This document shows positions 7,737-16,259 of a DNA stretch of 64,000 nt, in pieces (the first letter of the stretch is position 1; each line of letters starts with the position of its first letter). Made by a program: the position numbers and the translations under genes. The notes below the pieces were generated by a model. The model did no database searches. It was not told the origin of the DNA and worked only from the letters and a program-made list of their open reading frames with translations. Origin of the DNA: Bacillota bacterium (GTDB lineage Bacteria; Bacillota; Clostridia; Peptostreptococcales; Anaerovoracaceae); assembly GCA_029101005.1 (NCBI GenBank), contig JAQXQE010000022.1:1-64000 (forward strand), in the 5' to 3' direction.

Positions 7737-8297
7737 ATGGCACAGCTTGATTACCAGTACATTGGGGGGCTGGTCGAACAGGTTCAGCAGGGCGACAGTA
7801 ATGCTTTCGCGGAGCTATATGCAGCGACATACCAGAAGCAGTACTTTGCCGCATATAAATATCTGAGGGATGACTTCCTAGCACAGGATGCACTTCAAGA
7901 AACTTATATCACCGCTCTGAAGAACATTAATTCACTAAGAGACGCTAAACTGTTCATCTCATGGCTTAATCAGATTAACTTCAGAACCTGCTTCAGACTT
8001 AACGAGAAGCATAAGCAGTATAATCTCGAGATGGCAGAATTCAATACAGGAGACTTTGCTCTTCACGCTGATATGAGCGACAACCCAGAATCGATTGTTG
8101 TTCAGATTGACGAGGAGCAATTCATCGCAAGACAGGTGCTCGACCTTCCTTTCTCGGAATCACAGGCTCTGCTGCTAAGATACTATAATAATCTCACAAT
8201 CGAGGAGACTGCCGAGATTATGGGATGCAGCAAGAGTTCAGTTAAGAGATACACAGCTAGTGGTCTCAACAGACTTAGAGTAATTCTCAATAAATAA
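7737..8297 (+). CDS. RNA polymerase sigma factor, ECF-like sigma-70 family
   Basis: A 186-residue sigma factor with only regions 2 and 4. Region 2 is seen at about residues 10-85 (NAFAELYAATYQKQYF; AQDALQETYITALKNINSL) and region 4 at about 130-185, with a helix-turn-helix in LTIEETAEIMGCSKSSVKR. A linker of about 45 residues rich in acidic residues joins them. Such factors direct RNA polymerase to a small regulon and are usually held by a membrane anti-sigma factor encoded next to them; the next gene fits that role. Its position inside a secretion/pilus operon suggests that it controls that operon or its substrates (inference). Confidence 0.9.
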   Translation: MAQLDYQYIGGLVEQVQQGDSNAFAELYAATYQKQYFAAYKYLRDDFLAQDALQETYITALKNINSLRDAKLFISWLNQINFRTCFRLNEKHKQYNLEMAEFNTGDFALHADMSDNPESIVVQIDEEQFIARQVLDLPFSESQALLLRYYNNLTIEETAEIMGCSKSSVKRYTASGLNRLRVILNK

Positions 8298-8310
8298 GGA
8301 GGCGAGTTTG

Positions 8311-9015
8311 ATGAGCGATAACAAGAATAACAACATCAATATCAGTCAGGAACTCGCTGATCAGATGCTTCAGAACATCTTTGAAGCATGCGATGTGAGT
8401 CCTAATACAGTAGCTCTCGAGGAGCTCGAAACATACACAGCATACAGAAGAGACAGATTCAAACTGAGAAAAGTACTTACAGCATTCATCCTTGTGCTTT
8501 TCATCTTTGTTCCGTTCCTCTTCCTGTCACCAGAAATCGTATCTGTACAGCAGACACCGGATTCAGACCCTACATATAATATTAGTGTGGAGTCATTCAT
8601 CCCAGTAGTAAGTGTCACAGCTACAGTTAACGGTAAGGATGTTCCAGTAGTCGAGAAGCAGAAGGGAGTATACACACTCCAGCCTGGCGAAGAAGGAATC
8701 ATGAACGTGAAGATTACAACCCTCAACCGCCAGTACATCACAAAGAAGATTCACGTAACAAGCGTTGACAACGTAACACCTTTCGTTGTTGATAGCATGA
8801 GAGATGGGGATAAATTCTATCTGTATGTAGATGACAATATCTCAGGCGTTGACTATGAGACAGTCTACGCCCAGGGTGCAGACAGCAAGAAGATCATGCC
8901 AATTCAGATTGATGAGAAGAAGGGCATGATCGTATTCAAGTATCCTAGCGAGTCCATCAACATCTTCATCTCAGATATGGCAGGCAACCAGCTGCAGCTG
9001 CTGCTTACCATATAA
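8311..9015 (+). CDS. Putative membrane anti-sigma factor with extracellular Ig-like domain
   Basis: A 234-residue protein with a short cytoplasmic N-terminus (about 1-50, acidic with ISQELADQMLQNIFEACDV), one transmembrane helix (about 52-73) and an external domain of beta-strands (about 85-234). Size, topology and position right after an ECF-like sigma gene match the anti-sigma factors that hold their sigma at the membrane, but no zinc-binding ZAS motif (HxxxCxxC) is visible, so this is a positional call. The ATG at 8311 is used (GGAGG at 8 bases); a TTG three bases earlier is also possible. Confidence 0.65.
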   Translation: MSDNKNNNINISQELADQMLQNIFEACDVSPNTVALEELETYTAYRRDRFKLRKVLTAFILVLFIFVPFLFLSPEIVSVQQTPDSDPTYNISVESFIPVVSVTATVNGKDVPVVEKQKGVYTLQPGEEGIMNVKITTLNRQYITKKIHVTSVDNVTPFVVDSMRDGDKFYLYVDDNISGVDYETVYAQGADSKKIMPIQIDEKKGMIVFKYPSESINIFISDMAGNQLQLLLTI

Positions 9016-9051
9016 TATTAATCAAATTAGCTAAAAGGAGGCCGCAAGCAA

Positions 9052-9975
9052 ATGAGCATTAATAGACGATTCTCAACAATTGTTATGCTCATCTGCCTTG
9101 CGGCTTTTGCGTTGTCCGGATGTGGCGGTGGCAGCGGAGGAGCGATCGAAGGTGAAGGTGGCCGAGAGACTCTCGATACATGTCTTCAGCCAGAAGCAAG
9201 CGGTGCTGTCACAATGAGCGGCATGAATACCGTAGCTGATGCCTCGAACACATCAGATGGCTACGTTATGATCAAGTACACCGGCAACTCTGATAAGATC
9301 AAGGTTCAGATTACCGGACCAAGCTCGAGCATCTACACCTACACATCATACGCAGGCGATTTCTGCACCTTCCCCCTCACCGAAGGAAGCGGATCCTACA
9401 GGCTCGACGTACTCGAGCACAAGGATGGCGATATGTACGCCCTCTGTATGTCGGAGAAACTCTCGGTAAGCATAGCGGACGAATTCAGTCCTTTTCTCTA
9501 CCCTAACCAGTTCGTGTGGTTCACACCTGACTCCAACACAGTAGCCAAGGCACGTGAACTCTCCGATCACTCGACTACAGACCTAGTCTTCGTCGAGCAG
9601 GTCTACAAATATGCTACAGAGAACATCGTGTACGACACCAAGAAGGCAGCCGAGGTCACAGTCGACTACTTCCCAGATGTAGATGAGACTCTTAAGAGCA
9701 ACAAGGGCATATGCTTCGACTACGCATCACTTATGTCAGCAATGCTCAGATCCCAGGGCATCCCTACCAAGCTAGTAGTCGGATACTCAGGAACGATCTA
9801 CCACGCTTGGATCAGCGTATACCTCAAGGAAACGGGTTGGGTAGACAATATTATCGAATTCGACGGCACCAGCTGGTCCCTCATGGACCCTACTCTGGCA
9901 GCCGGTAACAATGACAGTACAGTATCAGATTATATAGGCGACGGCAGCAATTATATGCCTCGCTTCTACTACTAG
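9052..9975 (+). CDS. Lipoprotein with transglutaminase-like protease fold
   Basis: A 307-residue exported lipoprotein (lipobox LSGC, Cys24, then a Gly-rich linker). The C-terminal half (about 180-290) is a transglutaminase-like core: nucleophile Cys221 in GICFDYASLMSAML, His251 in YHAWISVYL, and an Asp near 271-279 (EFDGTSWSLMDP) form the usual Cys-His-Asp triad. Members of this superfamily act as proteases or cross-linkers outside the cell. The N-terminal half is a beta-rich domain without a known family. It lies 36 bases after the putative anti-sigma gene and 18 bases before gspF/pilC, so processing or cross-linking of pilin-like products is a reasonable inference. Confidence 0.85.
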   Translation: MSINRRFSTIVMLICLAAFALSGCGGGSGGAIEGEGGRETLDTCLQPEASGAVTMSGMNTVADASNTSDGYVMIKYTGNSDKIKVQITGPSSSIYTYTSYAGDFCTFPLTEGSGSYRLDVLEHKDGDMYALCMSEKLSVSIADEFSPFLYPNQFVWFTPDSNTVAKARELSDHSTTDLVFVEQVYKYATENIVYDTKKAAEVTVDYFPDVDETLKSNKGICFDYASLMSAMLRSQGIPTKLVVGYSGTIYHAWISVYLKETGWVDNIIEFDGTSWSLMDPTLAAGNNDSTVSDYIGDGSNYMPRFYY

Positions 9976-9993
9976 ATAACGGAGGATTATTAG

Positions 9994-11040
9994 ATGAGCA
10001 GCATAGGCAAAGCATTCAGCAATATGGAAACCGCAGCTTTCTGCGGCCAGCTCTCGATGATTCTCAAGTCGGGAATCTCTTCGTATGAGGGTATCGAGAT
10101 TATGCTCGAGGACTGTGAGACAGCAGAGGACAGAGCTATTCTCGAGTCAGTATCAGCCAAGCTTCAGGAGACTATGAGTCTCGCAGAGGCTCTTCGCAGC
10201 ACTGGTATTATGCCAGACTATATGATCAGAATGGTTGAGCTCGGCGAAGAGACCGGTAAGCTTGACGAGGTTATGACTCACCTCGCCTCACACTATGAGA
10301 GAGAAGATTCAATCACAAGAAGCATCAGAAGCAGCCTTACTTACCCTATCGTAATGGTTTCGATGATGCTTGTAATCATCATCGTTATGCTGGTCAAAGT
10401 AATGCCTATATTCGAGAGTGTTTTCCCTCAGCTCGGTGGCGAGATGTCAGGCGCGGGTAAGGCACTTGTTGCCGCAGGTTCTGCCCTCGGCCGATACTCA
10501 GCTGTTATCGTAATCCTTCTCGCTATTCTTGCAGCTTTCGCAATATGGGCAGGAAGAAGCGCCAAGGGACGCAAGACAGCAGTTGACCTCTTTATGAAGT
10601 TCCGCTTCGCAAGAGAGTTCAACAGACTCACTTCCCTCAGCAGACTCTCAAGCGGACTCGCTCTTGCTCTTGGAAGCGGAAGCAGTCCTGAGAGAGCACT
10701 TGAACTAGCAACTGAACTCGTAAGCGATGCGTGTGTAAGCAAGAAGCTCGAAGCTTGCAAGGATGCAGTTCTTAACGGAGAGGATCTCACCGATGCGCTC
10801 AGAGAAGAAGGTCTTCTCACTGGTCTCGACGCAAGACTCGCCCAGGTTGGTCGCAAGACAGGAAGTCTCGACCAGTCAATGGCTAAGATTGCTGACCACA
10901 GCCGCAAGGAACTCGATGAGAAACTCGAGTCTATGCTCGCAGTCCTCGAACCTGCAATCGTAGTAATTCTCAGTATTATAGTCGGCGTAATCCTGCTGTC
11001 TGTAATCATTCCACTTACCGCTATTATGTCTGCAATGTAA
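9994..11040 (+). CDS. Type II secretion/type IV pilus inner-membrane platform protein (GspF/PilC)
   Basis: A 348-residue platform protein with the two repeated T2SSF domains of the family. The first (about 15-135) begins with FCGQLSMILKSGIS and ends with a membrane segment (YPIVMVSMMLVIIIVML). The second (about 210-330) begins with NRLTSLSRLSSGLALALGSG and ends with the last helix (VVILSIIVGVILLSVIIPL). GspF/PilC sits at the cytoplasmic face and couples the ATPase to pilin assembly. It is shorter than typical PilC (about 400), lacking much of the N-terminal cytoplasmic extension. The partner ATPase is the last gene of this operon. Confidence 0.9.
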   Translation: MSSIGKAFSNMETAAFCGQLSMILKSGISSYEGIEIMLEDCETAEDRAILESVSAKLQETMSLAEALRSTGIMPDYMIRMVELGEETGKLDEVMTHLASHYEREDSITRSIRSSLTYPIVMVSMMLVIIIVMLVKVMPIFESVFPQLGGEMSGAGKALVAAGSALGRYSAVIVILLAILAAFAIWAGRSAKGRKTAVDLFMKFRFAREFNRLTSLSRLSSGLALALGSGSSPERALELATELVSDACVSKKLEACKDAVLNGEDLTDALREEGLLTGLDARLAQVGRKTGSLDQSMAKIADHSRKELDEKLESMLAVLEPAIVVILSIIVGVILLSVIIPLTAIMSAM

Positions 11041-11049
11041 GGAGTATAT

Positions 11050-11385
11050 ATGCTTCGTTTCGGTGCTAAGAAACAATCGAATCTCTTACTCCGCCTGCTC
11101 ACACCTGTGCTGACCTTCATTATCGGCATAGCTGCTTTCAGCTACGTTTCTGATAATATGGCAGCTGGCACAGTCGAGAAACAGCAGGCAACACTTGAGG
11201 ACGCTGTAAGAAGCAGCGCCGTCTATTGCTATTCCATTGAAGGAGCATATCCTGATAGCGTGGAATATCTCGAAGAGAACTACGGTCTCACTTATGATAA
11301 GGATACATTCTTTGTGGGCTACCGCCTTCAGGGTGGCAACATTATGCCCGAGGTTACTGTAATATGTCTTAAGGAGCAAGAGTGA
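11050..11385 (+). CDS. Small pilin-like membrane protein
   Basis: A 111-residue protein: basic start (MLRFGAKKQSN), one hydrophobic helix (about 12-33, LLRLLTPVLTFIIGIAAFSY), then a helical stalk (MAAGTVEKQQATLEDAVRSS) and a short globular end with YCYSIEGAYPDSVEYL. The YxxEGxYPxS pattern is typical of type II secretion pseudopilins and competence pilins, although no clear GFxxxE prepilin cleavage site is present. Its stop codon overlaps the next start (TGATG), implying translational coupling. Pilus or pseudopilus subunit is the most likely role. Confidence 0.72.
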   Translation: MLRFGAKKQSNLLLRLLTPVLTFIIGIAAFSYVSDNMAAGTVEKQQATLEDAVRSSAVYCYSIEGAYPDSVEYLEENYGLTYDKDTFFVGYRLQGGNIMPEVTVICLKEQE

Positions 11386-11849
11386 TGAAAGGAAGACAGC
11401 ACAGAATTGATATACTCTTCCCGCTCATGCTGTATTTCGTCTTTGCAGTAGCGGCACTGAGTGTGGTAATGCTCGCAACAGGAGCATATAAGAATGCGGT
11501 TCAGAATTCCTCAAGGAATCAGGAAGCCGGCATTGCCCTCGCTTATGTCAGCGAGTCCATTCACAGAAGCGACGACGGTTCAGATGTGCACATAGGCACT
11601 CTCGATGGTTGCGACGCAATTGTAATCAAGAAGTCTGAAGACTTCACTGGATACATTTATTTCGACAATAATGCTCTCAAGGAGCTCTATGTCAGCCCTG
11701 GTCTTGAACCAACACGCGACATGGGTACGGTTGTTACAGAGCTCAGGGATTTCGAATTCGAACAGGTCAACAGTTCTCTAATTCGCATAAGCTGCGTTGA
11801 TGAGGACAATCACGAGGTAAGTACACTCGTAGCTCTAAGGAGCAGATAG
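11385..11849 (+). CDS. Pilin-like protein, DUF4860-type
   Basis: A 154-residue protein with a basic N-terminus (MKGRQHRID), a hydrophobic helix (about 9-30, ILFPLMLYFVFAVAALSVV) and a beta-rich C-terminal domain. The pattern of NQEAGIALAYVSESIH followed by strands with DGCDAIVIKK resembles DUF4860, a family seen in small pilus-like operons of Clostridia (family name from memory). The ATG at 11385 overlaps the previous stop; a GTG three bases earlier is an alternative. AAGGAG lies upstream inside the previous gene. Confidence 0.75.
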   Translation: MKGRQHRIDILFPLMLYFVFAVAALSVVMLATGAYKNAVQNSSRNQEAGIALAYVSESIHRSDDGSDVHIGTLDGCDAIVIKKSEDFTGYIYFDNNALKELYVSPGLEPTRDMGTVVTELRDFEFEQVNSSLIRISCVDEDNHEVSTLVALRSR

Positions 11850-11861
11850 AAGGAGTTATCA

Positions 11862-12290
11862 ATGGTCAAGCGCACACAGGCAAGAGCTTCAAGCCTCTTT
11901 CTGATGGAACTCATATTCGCCATCCTGCTGTTCATCGCAACAGCCGCTGTTTGCGTGCAGATATTCGCCAAGGCACACACAATGTCTCAGGACGGCCAGA
12001 AACTCGACTTCGCTGTCAACGAGTGCTCAGCTCTCGCTGAGATTGTAAGCAGTTCTGACAGCTATGATGCGGCTCTCAACCTCATCCGCTCAGAGTATGC
12101 GGACACGGAGACTGATGCAGATGGCAATCTCATCATCTACTTCGATGAGAACTTTGCACAGTGCATCAAGGCTAACGCAAGCTACTCAATCAAGCTCAAC
12201 TTGAGCACAGACAAGGGCATGCTTAGTGCGGTCATCAGCGCTGACGACTTCTATACACTAGAAGCTAAGCACTTCACAGGGGAGGTCTAG
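11862..12290 (+). CDS. Pseudopilin-like protein with prepilin-type N-terminus
   Basis: A 142-residue protein with the clearest prepilin-like leader of the set: basic residues (MVKRTQAR), then SSLFLMELIFAILLFIATAA. If Ser at -1 replaces the usual Gly, the Glu falls at position +5 as in classic type IV prepilins. A helical stalk and a short globular domain (YADTETDADGNLIIYFDENF) follow. It ends one base before the next gene. It is probably a minor pilin; processing would need a prepilin peptidase, which is not encoded in this window. Confidence 0.75.
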   Translation: MVKRTQARASSLFLMELIFAILLFIATAAVCVQIFAKAHTMSQDGQKLDFAVNECSALAEIVSSSDSYDAALNLIRSEYADTETDADGNLIIYFDENFAQCIKANASYSIKLNLSTDKGMLSAVISADDFYTLEAKHFTGEV

Positions 12291-12291
12291 T

Positions 12292-12684
12292 ATGAAGAAT
12301 AAGGGTATACGCATCAACAACTTCGGCCTCTCGATCCTTGCGGTAACCGTTCTCGCACTATGCTTGATAGTTTTCGCTATGCTGACTCTATCAACGGCAA
12401 AGAGCAGCTTCGACCATAGCAAGATGGCGGCGACACACAGAACGCAGTACTACGAGGCGTGCAACACTTCAGAAGAGATTATAGGATACTTAAGTGAGAA
12501 CGGTGACGCCGGACTCGAAGAGTGGCTTGCAGATAAGAAGTACGATCTTCATGTCGCATCCAGTGGCAACAGCTACACATGGTCTGTGGCTATTGGCAAG
12601 AATCAGCAGCTCAATGTTGCTGTAGTGCTCAACGGTGTCAACTGTGATGTTAACAAATGGCAAACTGTCACAATAGGACAGTAA
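12292..12684 (+). CDS. Small pilin-like membrane protein
   Basis: A 130-residue protein with a basic N-terminus (MKNKGIRIN), a hydrophobic helix preceded by NNFGLS (about 10-33), a helical stalk with Tyr/Cys (YYEACNTSEEIIGYL) and a beta-rich end (YTWSVAIGKNQQLNVAVVL). No Glu is present at the +5 position. Gene order and size match minor pilins between a GspF and an ATPase gene. Its start is directly after the preceding stop. Confidence 0.7.
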   Translation: MKNKGIRINNFGLSILAVTVLALCLIVFAMLTLSTAKSSFDHSKMAATHRTQYYEACNTSEEIIGYLSENGDAGLEEWLADKKYDLHVASSGNSYTWSVAIGKNQQLNVAVVLNGVNCDVNKWQTVTIGQ

Positions 12685-12704
12685 CAGATTGAAGGAGAAC
12701 TAAG

Positions 12705-13763
12705 ATGGATCTTAACGAAATACTCAAATATGCGGTTGATCACAAGGCTTCGGATGTTTTCATCGTTGCAGGTCGTCCTATTTCGATGAGAATCAACGGA
12801 GCAATCGAGAGAATGAACGAAGAGAGAGTAATGCCGGACGTGACGACTTCGCTTCTCTCAGAGATATATGCATCTTCACATGACAGAGATATCAATAAAC
12901 TAGATGAGGATGGCGATGATGACTTCAGCTTCTCAATCCCGGGTCTCTCAAGATTCCGTGTGAGCGCATATAAGCAGCGTGGCACACTTTCGGCAGTTAT
13001 TCGTGTGATTACTTTCACCTTGCCGGATTCGAAGGAGCTTCACATTCCTGATACGCTCATCAAGCTGGCGGATGATAACTCTGGACTGGTTCTCGTTACT
13101 GGTCCTGCAGGTTCAGGTAAGTCCACTTCTCTTGCCTGCGTTATTGACCACATCAATCATACTCAGGATAAGCACATAATCACTCTTGAGGATCCTATCG
13201 AATTCCTGCATCGCCACAATCGAAGCATTGTAAGCCAGAGAGAGATTGGTGTTGATACTGACAGCTATGTTACTGCCCTTCGTGCAGCACTCAGACAGAG
13301 CCCCGATGTAATTCTACTCGGAGAGATGCGTGATTATGAGACAATCTCAGTTGCTATGACTGCTGCTGAGACAGGTCATATGATTTTCTCAACTCTTCAC
13401 ACTGTAGGGGCTGCCAATACAATTGACAGAATCATCGACGTCTTCCCTGCTAACCAGCAGCGACAGATTGCTGTTCAGCTCTCAATGGTTCTCAAAGCTG
13501 TTATCTCACAGCAGCTCGTGCCTGCTATTGGAGGCGGAGTAATTCCTGTCTTCGAGATTATGACGGTTACTCCTGCAATCAGCAATATGATCAGAGAGAA
13601 CAAGATTCCTCAGATTGACGGAATGCTCTACTCATCATCACGCGACGACATGCGCTCGATGGATCAGAGCCTACTCGCACTCGTTGAGGAAGGTCGCATC
13701 ACCAATGAGACAGCCCTCAGCTATGCGACAAACCCTGATATGCTGGCGAAGAAACTCAAATAG
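12705..13763 (+). CDS. pilT: PilT-type secretion/retraction ATPase
   Basis: A 352-residue GspE/PilT superfamily ATPase. N-terminal domain about 1-105, then Walker A GPAGSGKST, the Asp box (HIITLEDPIEF), Walker B (DVILLGEMRD) and the His box (TGHMIFSTLHTVGAANTIDRII). The phrase RIIDVFPANQQRQIAVQLS is the PilT subgroup signature, rather than PilB/GspE; the N1 domain and tetracysteine zinc site of PilB are absent. PilT hexamers usually power pilus retraction. Here it is the only ATPase of the operon, so it may drive both directions, or an extension ATPase lies elsewhere. A terminator follows. Confidence 0.92.
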   Translation: MDLNEILKYAVDHKASDVFIVAGRPISMRINGAIERMNEERVMPDVTTSLLSEIYASSHDRDINKLDEDGDDDFSFSIPGLSRFRVSAYKQRGTLSAVIRVITFTLPDSKELHIPDTLIKLADDNSGLVLVTGPAGSGKSTSLACVIDHINHTQDKHIITLEDPIEFLHRHNRSIVSQREIGVDTDSYVTALRAALRQSPDVILLGEMRDYETISVAMTAAETGHMIFSTLHTVGAANTIDRIIDVFPANQQRQIAVQLSMVLKAVISQQLVPAIGGGVIPVFEIMTVTPAISNMIRENKIPQIDGMLYSSSRDDMRSMDQSLLALVEEGRITNETALSYATNPDMLAKKLK

Positions 13764-13783
13764 TATTTAATGTGAAAGCCAAT

Positions 13784-13816
13784 AGGCAGCGCGGAATGTC
13801 CACGTTGCCTCTTTTA
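13784..13816 (+). terminator. Terminator after the pilus-like operon
   Basis: AGGCAGCG (13784-13791) pairs with CGTTGCCT (13803-13810) including one G-U pair, followed by CTTTTAATT. Confidence 0.6.
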
Positions 13817-14150
13817 ATTGGTATCAACGATGAGTTTTGCGAAATCTAGGATCATATGACTATTTCCAAGACTATTTCCAAGGACGTTCTCCATCGAGCC
13901 AGCCCTTCTCCTGCCGATGTAGATACTATTACGGCCTTCTTTGCGAACATTGATTGCTTTGATTATCGGTTTCTTCTCCTCATAGAACGGACAGGCAGCC
14001 TGGTCTTAGATGCATTTGTAACAACCAAGACAGAAATGGTTCAGGTCTCTAGGAAAGAAGAATTCTTTAATCTCATTGTCTCCATTAACTCTGTCGGCAA
14101 TTCAAAAGCGAGGCTCATTGACAAACACACTGCGTTCGCCCCCGCCTCGC
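13815..14150 (-). pseudogene. Decayed NAD(P)H-dependent flavin oxidoreductase
   Basis: On the minus strand one frame reads KEFFFPRDLNHFCLGCYKCI, then a TAA stop (14006-14008), then continues in the same frame with DQAACPFYEEKKPIIKAI. This is the conserved CxxCYxC...CPxYE region of flavodoxin-fold NAD(P)H-dependent oxidoreductases, broken by an in-frame stop. The N-terminal nucleotide-binding part is not recognisable upstream and stops or frame changes occur there. Downstream the reading diverges and contains a 12-bp tandem duplication (near 13859-13882). The 104-codon plus-strand ORF here is an antisense shadow. No intact start or full domain remains. Confidence 0.55.
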
Positions 14151-14162
14151 TTCTTTCTGTTA

Positions 14163-14255
14163 TTACTTAATCTTGTTCTGACTTACGAGCTTCACGATGT
14201 AGTATACGCACATACCTACGAGAACAGCTCCCAGAAGCTTACTGATGATACCCAT
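14163..14255 (-). CDS. 30-residue membrane peptide
   Basis: From the ATG at 14255 the reading is MGIISKLLGAVLVGMCVYYI followed by VKLVSQNKIK and a TAA. It is one hydrophobic helix with a basic C-terminus. A purine-rich site (AGGAAAGAGG) lies about 7 bases upstream. It follows fbp on the same strand, 17 bases after its stop, so it is probably cotranscribed. Function unknown; single-helix peptides of this kind often modulate membrane complexes or act as toxins, neither of which can be shown here. Confidence 0.55.
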   Translation of the reverse strand: MGIISKLLGAVLVGMCVYYIVKLVSQNKIK

Positions 14256-14271
14256 ATTATTTACCTCTTTC

Positions 14272-16248
14272 CTATTTGCTATAGTACTTACCTTTAGCAG
14301 GATATATCTCAGGGATAGTACCTTTTCTGAACTCCTCATTCAGGTGTTCGAGATCCTCTACCTGCGCCTTGAGCACCTTACCCTGATCTGAATCCATAAT
14401 GCGGATTCTCTCAGGATACTCCTGCACCAGATGCATAATAGGATTGTGGAATACCTGAGTGCCATCTTCCTTGAGAGGCTCATATGGCTTATGCTCTGCA
14501 AGGTAGAAATGCTTTGATGTCGAGATAGCTGTGTATCCTGCGATACCAGTTGTCTTCTGATAAGCCTTTGAGATACCTCCATCAATTACGATGAGCTTGC
14601 CACCGCCCTTAACAGGGTTCTCTCCATCCTTATACTTAACAGGAACGTGTCCGTTGAGAACCATACCCGTCTTAGGATCAAGTCCGAAGTCCTCGAGGAT
14701 GAGCTCTGCAACATCCTGTCTCTCGATGAGAGTGAAGTATGGCGACTTCTTCTCCCTATGAGTCTCCTTATCTGCGATGAAGAGTCTCTCGAAAGTGGTC
14801 ATCTTGCCCTTACCGAAGAGAGGTGACTTAGGAGCAAGCCACAGATACCACATAATGCTGGCAGCCTCAGCTCTCTCTGGGCCTTCCTCGAAATTGTAAT
14901 AGGCCTCTCTGATTTCCTTATCGATCTCCTTCATATATGTCGCACCCTTAATCCACTTGCCGTTGAAGTGAACGTCCTCGAACTGACCGCCCTCAGTCAT
15001 AGGAATGCAACCGTGGTAGAATACCATTCCATTACAGATCTTGTAAAGCGAACCCTTCGCATAGAGGAAGTCGATGTGCTCGCGAAGCTTAACTGAAGAT
15101 ACAACAGAAGCCTCAAGCGCAATCATTACCTCCTCCTCTTCAGGAGTCAGCTTGTATGGGTCTGTCGGATCGATAGTAGGCAGATTCTTGTCTCTAAGTT
15201 CATATGTCTTGCCGTAGAGCTCAACAGTTCCCTTATCGTAGTCGATGCGGTGCAGAATAGCTCTGTCTTCCAACTCATACTCAGGATGGGCCATAATCTC
15301 TTGGCCCTCAAGTTTGAACTGGATAATCGCAATCATCTTGTGCATTTTCGCAGCGAGGTCCTCTGGAATCGGGTCGAATCGATTCTTGTCCAGAGTGTTA
15401 GGCTGGAAAAATTCACATGGGTCGTCGCCATATATCTTCTCTGCGAGAGTAGCCAGTGGTCGCAGGTTGAATCCGTAACCGTACTCCAACATATCGAAGT
15501 TATTATAGCGAACGTTGATTCTAATCATATTACTGATGCAGGCCCTGTTACCGCAGGCCGCACCCATCCAGAGAATATCGTGATTACCCCACTGGATATC
15601 TACGTCTCTTCTTCTCATAAGGAAGTCCATAACCTTGTGCGACTGCGCACCTCTATCGAAGATATCTCCGATGATGTGCAGTCTGTCCACTGAGAACTCG
15701 CTGATTACATCGCAGATCTCAACGATGATAGTCTCAGCAACCTCATACTGGATGATTGAATCGATAATCTCCCTGTAATAGTTCTCACGCTCTTCCGCAT
15801 CATCAGCGAACATGAGCTCATCGATGATGTAGCCTGAGTTGTCAGGAAGAAGTCTTCTTACTTTAGAACGAGTATACTTGTCAGATGTCTTACGACATAC
15901 CAGAATGAGTCTGAAGATGGTGATTGCACACCACTCGTCGAAATTCTCTTCCGACTTCTTTCTTCTTGCGAGCTCTGCACGCGGGTCGTAGATGAGTGCA
16001 GCGAGGTCGTCGCACTCCTTCTCCGAGAGAGTATCGCCGAAGATCATCTCAATTCTCATTCTTATGAGACCAGAGCCTCCGCGCACGAAGTGCTTGAAGG
16101 CCTCGTATTCTCCGTGAATATCACTGAGGAAGAATTCTGTTCCCTTAGGGAGGGCCAGAATCGCCCTCAGATTAATCATCTCTGTATTAACAGCTCTGTG
16201 ATTTGGGAAGCTCTTAGCCAACTGGTTGAGAAACTTCATATGTGTCAT
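14272..16248 (-). CDS. fbp: Fructose-1,6-bisphosphatase, class III
   Basis: A 658-residue class III FBPase, the Firmicutes-type enzyme unrelated to classes I and II. It dephosphorylates fructose-1,6-bisphosphate in gluconeogenesis. It carries metallophosphatase motifs: FFLSDIHGEYEAF near the N-terminus, HIIGDIFDRGAQSHKVMDFL, and WGNHDILWMGAACGN, which bind the two metals. Its length equals the usual family length (about 650). AGGGG lies 6 bases before the ATG. It is 11 bases downstream of murA, on the same strand, and probably cotranscribed with it. Confidence 0.95.
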   Translation of the reverse strand: MTHMKFLNQLAKSFPNHRAVNTEMINLRAILALPKGTEFFLSDIHGEYEAFKHFVRGGSGLIRMRIEMIFGDTLSEKECDDLAALIYDPRAELARRKKSEENFDEWCAITIFRLILVCRKTSDKYTRSKVRRLLPDNSGYIIDELMFADDAEERENYYREIIDSIIQYEVAETIIVEICDVISEFSVDRLHIIGDIFDRGAQSHKVMDFLMRRRDVDIQWGNHDILWMGAACGNRACISNMIRINVRYNNFDMLEYGYGFNLRPLATLAEKIYGDDPCEFFQPNTLDKNRFDPIPEDLAAKMHKMIAIIQFKLEGQEIMAHPEYELEDRAILHRIDYDKGTVELYGKTYELRDKNLPTIDPTDPYKLTPEEEEVMIALEASVVSSVKLREHIDFLYAKGSLYKICNGMVFYHGCIPMTEGGQFEDVHFNGKWIKGATYMKEIDKEIREAYYNFEEGPERAEAASIMWYLWLAPKSPLFGKGKMTTFERLFIADKETHREKKSPYFTLIERQDVAELILEDFGLDPKTGMVLNGHVPVKYKDGENPVKGGGKLIVIDGGISKAYQKTTGIAGYTAISTSKHFYLAEHKPYEPLKEDGTQVFHNPIMHLVQEYPERIRIMDSDQGKVLKAQVEDLEHLNEEFRKGTIPEIYPAKGKYYSK

Positions 16249-16259
16249 GATGCACCCCT

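Noticed and set aside
13856..14170. 104-codon plus-strand reading frame
   Set aside because: It lies antisense to the decayed oxidoreductase remnant, has no ribosome-binding site and no recognisable domain.
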